56,897 nucleotides of DNA from Pleomorphochaeta sp. (lineage in GTDB: Bacteria; Spirochaetota; Spirochaetia; Sphaerochaetales; Sphaerochaetaceae): assembly GCA_028532815.1 (NCBI GenBank), contig JAQQAS010000032.1, forward strand, positions 1 to 56,897, written 5' to 3'. A program made the translations under genes and the position numbers. The notes below the pieces were generated by a model. It saw nothing but the letters and a program-made list of their open reading frames with translations. It had not been told where the DNA came from and ran no database searches. Position 1 is the first letter of the stretch, and each line of letters starts with the position of its first letter. Shown piece by piece: positions 51,525-56,897 of this stretch.

Positions 51525-52514
51525 ATGGATTTTGAAGTATTTGTATTAGGAACTAGTGGAATGATGCCCTTACCAGGAAGATTTTTAACTAGCTCAATGG
51601 TTAGGAGAAAAGGGGAACTTTTCCTTTTCGATTGTGGTGAAGGTACCCAAGTATCTTTAAAAATGTTGAATCTAAAATGGAAAAAAATAAATAAAATTTT
51701 TATTTCTCATATGCATGCAGATCATGTTACAGGACTTCCTGGAATATTAATGTTATCTTCTCAAGTAGATAGAGAGGAACCATTATATATATATGGACCA
51801 AAGAAATTAAAAGAATACATTGATGCATCAAGAAAAATTTTAGATATGTACATAAATTATGAAATAATTTTTGTTGAAGTAAATGAAGGAATTATAATAG
51901 ATAATGATGAATATAGTGTTGAAGCAATAAAACTTAATCATACAAAACCTTGCTTTGGTTATGTAATGAGAGAAAAGGATCGTCCTGGCGAATTTTTCCC
52001 TGAAAAAGCAATTTCTCTAAATATAAAACCAGGTCCTGACTTTGGAAGATTACAAAGAGGGGAAACTATAATTAATACTAAAGGGGAAGAAATTACTTCA
52101 TCCATGGTAATGGGAGAAAGTAGGAAAGGAAGATCCTTCAGTTATATTACCGATACCTTATATATGAAAAATATAGCAAAAAAAATTCAAAACACAGATT
52201 TATTATTATGTGAAGGAATGTTTGAAGCTGGAATGGAAGAGATAGCCAAAGAGAAGAAGCATATGTGCGTTAATCAAGCAGCACAGATAGCAAAGGATGC
52301 TAATGTACAGATTTTAGGGTTAATCCATTACAGTCCAAGATACAATGATTTCGAACTTAAAGCACTAAAGTATCAAGCTAGAGAAGTATTTGAAAATACA
52401 ATTCTAACAAGAGATAGAATGATATTTTCAATACCTAACGATGGACAGCCAATAGAAATTACCAAAGAAAAAAGAGTAAATTACAACAATACTAGAATCA
52501 AGATAGTGATTTAA
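51525..52514 (+). CDS. rnz: Ribonuclease Z
   Basis: The 329-residue metallo-beta-lactamase-fold endonuclease trims tRNA 3' ends. The zinc motif is H62-M-H-A-D-H67 in ISHMHADHVTGLPG. N-terminal LGTSGMMPLPGRFLTSSMV, FDCGEGTQVSL, NHTKPCFGYVMREKDRPG and the late IHYSPRY are RNase Z signatures. The length is typical of the short form. There is no ribosome site. Read from its own promoter. Confidence 0.95.
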   Translation: MDFEVFVLGTSGMMPLPGRFLTSSMVRRKGELFLFDCGEGTQVSLKMLNLKWKKINKIFISHMHADHVTGLPGILMLSSQVDREEPLYIYGPKKLKEYIDASRKILDMYINYEIIFVEVNEGIIIDNDEYSVEAIKLNHTKPCFGYVMREKDRPGEFFPEKAISLNIKPGPDFGRLQRGETIINTKGEEITSSMVMGESRKGRSFSYITDTLYMKNIAKKIQNTDLLLCEGMFEAGMEEIAKEKKHMCVNQAAQIAKDANVQILGLIHYSPRYNDFELKALKYQAREVFENTILTRDRMIFSIPNDGQPIEITKEKRVNYNNTRIKIVI

Positions 52515-52525
52515 TAATTATTATT

Positions 52526-52575
52526 AACTAATAATACCTCCAATATAAAATTTAATTGGAGGTATTAGTTTATAT
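52526..52575. terminator. Bidirectional terminator-like hairpin
   Basis: A 12-bp perfect stem, AATACCTCCAAT (52533-52544) with ATTGGAGGTATT (52555-52566), is extended outward by AACT/AGTT. It lies between convergent rnz and the repeat-protein gene. The T tracts are short. Confidence 0.7.
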
Positions 52576-52597
52576 AAATAGAATTAATATTATTAAA

Positions 52598-54298
52598 TTA
52601 ATTTAAATAAGCTTCATTAATTAAAGTCTTGGCATCAATTTTTCTATATTCTTGAGAAGCATAACCAATTTTAATATCTTGATTATCTAATAAAGAAGCT
52701 TCTTCACTCAAAATAGAATCGATATAAGACTTAGCCTTAACTTTATCTTCATAAGGGAAAATAATTGCTTTATTGCTATTTGATGTTTCATATACATAAG
52801 TATAGGTAGGTAATTTACTTAATAATATATCTTTTACATCTTCACTTAGAACATTCTCCTTATCAAAAATAGCTATTGATAAATCAAAATTATAACCTTG
52901 TTCTTGATGATCTTTTAATTCGGAATTTAAGAAATCTTCAAAATTATTTGATAAATCACCTAAATCGTCATCTATAATATCGCCATGCTTAATATAGTTA
53001 ACAGCATGTACTGCTTCTTCAGGGCTGAAGCCTCTTATAGCTAAATTAGTATCTTCATCAAATGGCAAATCTGAAACTATAGTTGGTTGACCATTATCAA
53101 CATAATCTAAACCAGCATTGATTTGATCATTTGAATAATAATTTAATCTATCAATTGTTTCATCATTAATATTTCTTAAAGTTTCTTTTTCTATTAAATC
53201 TAAACCTGCATTAACCTGTTCATCATCATAGGATTTTAATCTATAAACAGTTTCAACATTAAGGTTGTCTATTGTTTGTTTTCCAAGAGAATCTAATCCC
53301 TCATTAATTTGTGTATCGTTGTAATTTAATAATCTATCAATTGTAGTTTCACTTAAGTTAGGGAATACAACTGCATTAGGGGCCTGAACATCGGGAGCAC
53401 CATCATCTATATAATCTAATCCAACATTTACTTGTATGCTATTATATTCTTCTAAACGTAATAAAGTATCCTTGTCTAAATTTTCAAAAACTCTTGCATT
53501 AGGCTCAGCTGGTTTTGGACAACCCATATGAACCCAATTTATTGCTTTAGTAACTTCCTCATTATTCATTAATGAAATAGCGTGTAAATTACTTTCATCT
53601 AAGTTTTCTAAATTCACATAATTAGTGCGTCTATAAATAAAATCTAATGCCATAGAAGCTTCACGTTGAGAAAGTTTTTTGATTTCATCAATAGTTTCAG
53701 AATTTAAATTGCTTAATAAAACAGCATTCTCATTTGCAACAGGAGAACCATTTTGTAGCCATTGAATTGCTTTTTTCATATCATTTGAAGAATAAGAGAA
53801 GATACTTTTTGTTAATTCTTTATCAAAAGGAGAATCAACTTTATTACTATTCTTTCCTGATTCAAATTCTTCAATCATCTGCATAATTTGACAATTATCA
53901 TAATTTTCAATTCTTTTTGATATCTTATCATCTAAAGAATCTCTAAAAGAAAAAGCAGTGTTATGAACAGAGGTAAAATTAGTAGTTGCAACTTTCTCAC
54001 TAGGATCATCATTAATTGTGTTAAAAAGGGGCGCATCATAACTATTTTTTGGAAGTAAGTCCTCATCATGTTCAACAAGGTCATCATGTTTAGAGGAAAT
54101 AATAGAACCAATTTCTATAAGTGCTAATCCCAATAAAACAGGTAACAAATAAATTAAAAATTGGTAAATATCTTGAGTTTGTAAATCATAGATTGGAACA
54201 AGGTATTTAATTGATAAAAATCCTAAAGCGAGTAAAATCACCAAGGATATTACTATGGAAAAGAATATATTTCTTGCATAGCCTGTTGTTTTTGACAT
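52598..54298 (-). CDS. Membrane-anchored helical-repeat protein with degenerate GGDEF-like C-terminus
   Basis: The product has 566 residues, starting at the second of two close ATGs, which has GGAGG at the right distance. Two membrane helices (about 10-30 and 45-66) are followed by an acidic linker. Nine imperfect repeats of 31-41 residues span 122-443. The core reads L-D-x-E-T-I-D-x-L-x-x-Y-x-x-x-Q-I-x-x-G-L-D-Y-I-x-x-G. The last 100 residues end with IKIGYAS and DAKTLINEA, which look like the end of a GGDEF domain, but no GG[DE]EF motif is present. Unknown family to me. It may be a scaffold or a c-di-GMP-blind regulator; it is monocistronic. Confidence 0.7.
   Translation of the reverse strand: MSKTTGYARNIFFSIVISLVILLALGFLSIKYLVPIYDLQTQDIYQFLIYLLPVLLGLALIEIGSIISSKHDDLVEHDEDLLPKNSYDAPLFNTINDDPSEKVATTNFTSVHNTAFSFRDSLDDKISKRIENYDNCQIMQMIEEFESGKNSNKVDSPFDKELTKSIFSYSSNDMKKAIQWLQNGSPVANENAVLLSNLNSETIDEIKKLSQREASMALDFIYRRTNYVNLENLDESNLHAISLMNNEEVTKAINWVHMGCPKPAEPNARVFENLDKDTLLRLEEYNSIQVNVGLDYIDDGAPDVQAPNAVVFPNLSETTIDRLLNYNDTQINEGLDSLGKQTIDNLNVETVYRLKSYDDEQVNAGLDLIEKETLRNINDETIDRLNYYSNDQINAGLDYVDNGQPTIVSDLPFDEDTNLAIRGFSPEEAVHAVNYIKHGDIIDDDLGDLSNNFEDFLNSELKDHQEQGYNFDLSIAIFDKENVLSEDVKDILLSKLPTYTYVYETSNSNKAIIFPYEDKVKAKSYIDSILSEEASLLDNQDIKIGYASQEYRKIDAKTLINEAYLN
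52970..53935 (-). repeat. Nine tandem protein repeats encoded in the membrane-anchored repeat gene
   Basis: The units start at LDDKISKRIENY, FDKELTKSIFSY, LNSETIDEIKKL, LDESNLHAISLM, LDKDTLLRLEEY, LSETTIDRLLNY, LNVETVYRLKSY, INDETIDRLNYY and FDEDTNLAIRGF. Units 5-8 are most alike (QVNVGLDYI, QINEGLDSL, QVNAGLDLI, QINAGLDYV), suggesting recent duplication in the centre. Confidence 0.75.
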
Positions 54299-54375
54299 TA
54301 TTACCTCCATCTGAGTCTTTACAATAATATTTGCAGAGATTATTATTTATTATATTATATAGGATGGCTTAACCC

Positions 54376-54828
54376 ATGACAATAAAAATCTTACATATTT
54401 TTACAATAAGTACACTAATTTCTTATTCTTTATTAATTATTGTAGCTTCTGACATAGGAATTATACATTATCAAGATTTTAAAAGCAATATTATTGCAGA
54501 AAAAAAAGAAAATTTACTCTTAGAAGCAGAAATAGAAAGCCTAATTATTGAAAAAGAACAGCTAGAATCACAAGAACAGGTTTTAGATCTTGCTTTTGAA
54601 TTAGGATATGTCAATACTGGGGATAAAATCTTATATAAAGAAAACAATTCAGATAAACAAATCTCAAAAAATTATAAACCAATTAATTATTCAAATAAAA
54701 AAAGCAAAAATCTATTGTTTTCTGGATGGAAAAATTATCAGTTTTTTCTATTAGCATTACCAATTGGTATTGCAATTACTCTTTGTTATTTATTAATATC
54801 AAAAAAAATGGAGAGAAAAAATGATTGA
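54376..54828 (+). CDS. FtsB/DivIC-like septum formation initiator protein with extra C-terminal helix
   Basis: The product has 150 residues: a membrane helix at about 5-27, a short coiled coil (about 38-68) with KKENLLLEAEIESLIIEKEQL, then LAFELGYVNTGDKILYKE, which matches the A-x-E-x-L-G-x-V-x-x-G-E-x-I-L close of FtsB/DivIC. Unlike those proteins it has a second membrane helix near 122-142. It would sit in the divisome with FtsL and FtsQ. AGGAT precedes the ATG. It overlaps tsaC by 8 bp. Confidence 0.78.
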   Translation: MTIKILHIFTISTLISYSLLIIVASDIGIIHYQDFKSNIIAEKKENLLLEAEIESLIIEKEQLESQEQVLDLAFELGYVNTGDKILYKENNSDKQISKNYKPINYSNKKSKNLLFSGWKNYQFFLLALPIGIAITLCYLLISKKMERKND

Positions 54829-55396
54829 AGAAAATTCAGAGGTCTTATACTTAGAGCAAGAAAACACCTTTAATAGAACAATAGAACAATTAAAAGCGAA
54901 TAAGGTTGTGGTATTACCTTGTGATACTATATATGGTCTATGCGCAAAAGTAGGTGTAGCTGAAGAAACACTTCGAAATATAAAAAAAAGAAAAGAAACA
55001 AAGCCTTTTTTAGTTTTGGCAACTTTAGATCAAGTTCAAGAAATTTGTGTAGTTCCAAAAGAGATATTAGAATTATGGCCTTGTCCTTTAACTGTAATAT
55101 TAAATAAGAAAGAGGGCGGAACTTTAGCAGTCAGAGTTCCATCTGATCCTTTTTTGCAAGCCGTTTTAGAAAAATTAGGTTCACCTATATATTCAACTAG
55201 CATAAATGAAAGTGGCCATGCCTCATTAACTAACATTATGGATATTATACTAAATTACAAAGATAGAGTTCCAACCTTTGTTGTTGATAGTGAGATGCAA
55301 GGTGATACCCCTTCAACTCTTTTAAACGCTACAGTGACACCTTATCAAATAATTAGACAAGGAAAATTTAAAGTTCCACAATACTTATTAAAATAG
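54821..55396 (+). CDS. tsaC: L-threonylcarbamoyladenylate synthase (YrdC/Sua5 family)
   Basis: The 191-residue cytoplasmic enzyme makes threonylcarbamoyl-AMP for the t6A modification of ANN-decoding tRNAs. The YrdC fold shows VVVLPCDTIYGLCAKV, IKKRKETKPFLVL, LWPCPLTVIL, LAVRVPSDPFL and STSINESGHAS. The length is that of the short TsaC form, without the Sua5 extension. GAGAG precedes the ATG. Confidence 0.93.
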   Translation: MIEENSEVLYLEQENTFNRTIEQLKANKVVVLPCDTIYGLCAKVGVAEETLRNIKKRKETKPFLVLATLDQVQEICVVPKEILELWPCPLTVILNKKEGGTLAVRVPSDPFLQAVLEKLGSPIYSTSINESGHASLTNIMDIILNYKDRVPTFVVDSEMQGDTPSTLLNATVTPYQIIRQGKFKVPQYLLK

Positions 55397-55415
55397 TTTC
55401 TTCTTTAACCTAAAA

Positions 55416-55450
55416 AACCCTTCAAACATCAAAATTTGAAGGGTTCTTAT
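55416..55450. terminator. Bidirectional terminator
   Basis: An 11-bp perfect stem, AACCCTTCAAA (55416-55426) with TTTGAAGGGTT (55435-55445), has an 8-nt loop. The T tract is better on the minus strand, serving the DUF1015 gene, but it also closes tsaC. Confidence 0.88.
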
Positions 55451-55464
55451 TTTTAATATAAGTA

Positions 55465-56775
55465 TTAACTTAAAGCTCTTGCTTCCATGTAGTAACGTTT
55501 TTCATTTGCTTCACCCATAGAAAAAGTTTTTCTTGGTAAAGCTTTATCTTTAATAATGGCATCAAAGAATGTATGTTTTGAAACATCTGGCATTAATAAA
55601 GCAAGATTATTTTCTTTAACTCCTAAATCAATTGTGTCTTTAAAACCGTGAATATAATCTAAGCTACACAAGTTATTCTCAATAATTTCATCTAAAATCA
55701 ACTGTATAGTACCAGCTGCAATAGCTGCATCAGGAGTATTTAGTTTATAAAGCAATAAACCATCCTCTTTTGTTGCTAGGCCAAAGGTTTGACCATCTAT
55801 TTCTTCGATAGCTTTTTGTAATTCATCATTAGTTGAATAGGAAGAAACTTCAAAACTACTACAATGTGCAGATAATAAATTATCAAACTTATCTTTTGTA
55901 AAATTAAATAATACTCTGTGAATTGGTTCAAATTCCAAACCTTCATCGTGAATATTTTCAATTTCGACAAGAGCAAATCTTGAAGGATGTGTTTTAATTT
56001 CTTCTTCACTTAAATTCTTCTTAATATCTTCCCAACAGCTTTTTGCAGTAGCTAGTGAATGGTTTCCATCACCCATAGCAAATAATAATGGATTAGATTT
56101 ATCTAATGAGCTATGTAGATTTTCTAATGCAGTAGCGATTTTGTCAAAAGACTCTTCACCACTAATTAAATAACCTTCTAAGAAACCACCATTTTCCATT
56201 AAAGGAGTTTCGTAAACCTTTGTTAAAGAATCTAATTTTTTTGTAAAAGGTTCTATTAATGTTCTATTAGCATCGTTAATTAAAACCATAATGTGAGGTA
56301 ATTCTAGAGGTGCATTTTCTCTAATTTTTTTTCTAGGTGGAATTCTTGAAAGAATTGTTCCTTCTGTTGCTCTAATTAATGAAGTAGAATCAACACTGAA
56401 ATCATATTTTTCTAAATCAAGAGATCCAACCAATCCCCAACGATGAGTATTATTAACACTTCTTTTAATTAAGAAGAAACAATTTTCATAAGTTTGGAAA
56501 ATTCCATTTTCAACATATTCTTTCATTTTAGAATTAATGCTTTCAATAACTTTTTCTTCATTTCCGTCTTCTAGATATACTTCAGGGTAAATTAAATCTA
56601 AAGTGCTAGGACTAGATTCAACAAAATCTTGTACTCTTTTCCAATACTCTCTATCTGATGTATATTGATCACAAGCAACAACTGCCCATTTTTCTAAATC
56701 TATTCCTTTTTTAGGAATCATAATATCTGCTGGGTTTAATGCAAGGGCACTTAAACGACTTTTAGCTGATGACAT
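55465..56775 (-). CDS. DUF1015-family protein
   Basis: The 436-residue cytoplasmic protein has an opening with ALNPADIMIPKK and WAVVACDQYTSDREYW. ATEGTILSRIPPRKKIRENA is a conserved basic stretch. MGDGNHSLATAKSCWEDIK matches the DGNHR-type motif that marks the family. Members occur beside serine-biosynthesis genes in some anaerobes; the biochemical role is not established. GAGAGGA precedes the ATG. It is transcribed from a TTGTCA-N17-TACTAT promoter. Confidence 0.85.
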   Translation of the reverse strand: MSSAKSRLSALALNPADIMIPKKGIDLEKWAVVACDQYTSDREYWKRVQDFVESSPSTLDLIYPEVYLEDGNEEKVIESINSKMKEYVENGIFQTYENCFFLIKRSVNNTHRWGLVGSLDLEKYDFSVDSTSLIRATEGTILSRIPPRKKIRENAPLELPHIMVLINDANRTLIEPFTKKLDSLTKVYETPLMENGGFLEGYLISGEESFDKIATALENLHSSLDKSNPLLFAMGDGNHSLATAKSCWEDIKKNLSEEEIKTHPSRFALVEIENIHDEGLEFEPIHRVLFNFTKDKFDNLLSAHCSSFEVSSYSTNDELQKAIEEIDGQTFGLATKEDGLLLYKLNTPDAAIAAGTIQLILDEIIENNLCSLDYIHGFKDTIDLGVKENNLALLMPDVSKHTFFDAIIKDKALPRKTFSMGEANEKRYYMEARALS

Positions 56776-56810
56776 AAAATTATCCTCTCTTTATAATTTT
56801 TTCTGAATTT

Positions 56811-56839
56811 ATAGTACATTACATATTATAATTTGACAA
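56811..56839 (-). promoter_or_regulatory. Promoter of the DUF1015 gene
   Basis: On the minus strand, TTGTCA (56839-56834), 17 bp and TACTAT (56816-56811) predict a leader of about 30 nt containing GAGAGGA. Confidence 0.65.
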
Positions 56840-56860
56840 CCTTTATTTTTATTTTAATAT
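56833..56860 (+). promoter_or_regulatory. Promoter of the gene beyond the right edge
   Basis: TTGACA (56833-56838), 16 bp and TAATAT (56855-56860). Its -35 overlaps the -35 of the divergent DUF1015 promoter. The gene it serves lies outside the window. Confidence 0.6.
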
Positions 56861-56897
56861 ATAATTTTTTGTATTATACTTAAATTATACAGGTATA

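Noticed and set aside
1-56897. CRISPR arrays, tRNA or rRNA genes, insertion sequences, prophage
   Set aside because: No regularly spaced direct repeats, cloverleaf-like or rRNA-like segments, transposase or phage motifs were seen in the intergenic spaces or ORFs.

Overview
The window is a strongly A+T-rich bacterial chromosome segment that is densely packed with genes on both strands. Several traits point to a diderm spirochaete (Spirochaetota). These are a BMP/PnrA-type nucleoside ABC system, an Rnf cluster in the order C-D-G-E-A-B, two ABC binding proteins whose mature ends begin A-[NS]-G-Q-[SN]-E, a LolCDE-like lipoprotein exporter, and a metallopeptidase protein ending in an outer-membrane-barrel-like C-terminus. 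The phylum call is an inference from gene content; I cannot place the genus. TGA, TAA and TAG all act as stops, so the code is standard. No rRNA, tRNA, CRISPR array, insertion sequence or prophage was seen.

Layout. 1-4.0 kb: end of an unidentified gene, glutathione peroxidase, a Zn-ribbon protein, a membrane protein, a CYTH enzyme, then on the minus strand an acyltransferase (plsC) and a divergent PAQR/HlyIII-like membrane protein. 4.3-9.1 kb: nucleoside ABC operon (binding protein, double ATPase, two permeases). 9.2-11.0 kb: parvulin, RNase HI, split chromate transporter. 11.0-15.2 kb (minus): two-gene 2-hydroxyacyl-CoA dehydratase/activase system. 15.4-17.9 kb: exported metallopeptidase with propeller-like and barrel-like regions. 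17.9-20.2 kb (minus): cysteine desulfurase and thiI (4-thiouridine/thiamin sulfur transfer). 20.3-21.8 kb: aroB broken by one in-frame TAA, and a low-molecular-weight tyrosine phosphatase. 21.9-29.5 kb: LacI regulator with three palindromic operators, sugar ABC transporter, GH13_18 phosphorylase (best guess glucosylglycerate phosphorylase) and a GT4 glycosyltransferase. 29.6-30.5 kb: lipoprotein alpha/beta hydrolase. 30.6-34.5 kb (minus): hisS and a DEAH helicase. 34.7-36.8 kb: pcnB, and a P-loop/Asp23-like fusion. 37.1-42.2 kb: rnfCDGEAB. 42.2-44.0 kb: a GH57-like protein with eroded catalytic motifs. 44.0-51.5 kb: prfB with its +1 programmed frameshift, a PEGA-like exported protein, ftsY, a second exported protein and LolCDE. 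51.5-56.8 kb: RNase Z, a membrane-anchored nine-repeat protein with a degenerate GGDEF-like end (minus), an FtsB/DivIC-like protein, tsaC and a DUF1015 protein (minus).

How it fits together. Transport and energy modules (nucleoside uptake, sugar or compatible-solute uptake with phosphorolysis, Rnf ion pumping) suggest a fermentative anaerobe that scavenges nucleosides and glycosides; the peroxidase would deal with trace oxidants. Most genes have a clear AGGAG-type ribosome site, but six have none. Each of those six has a -10-like box ending 6-7 bases before the start codon, which suggests leaderless mRNAs. Three tail-to-tail gene pairs share a single palindromic TTAA as both stop codons. The most unusual items are the aroB nonsense codon, the repeat/GGDEF-like protein, the GH57 pseudoenzyme candidate, the P-loop/Asp23 fusion, the peptidase-propeller-barrel protein and the leaderless-promoter pattern.
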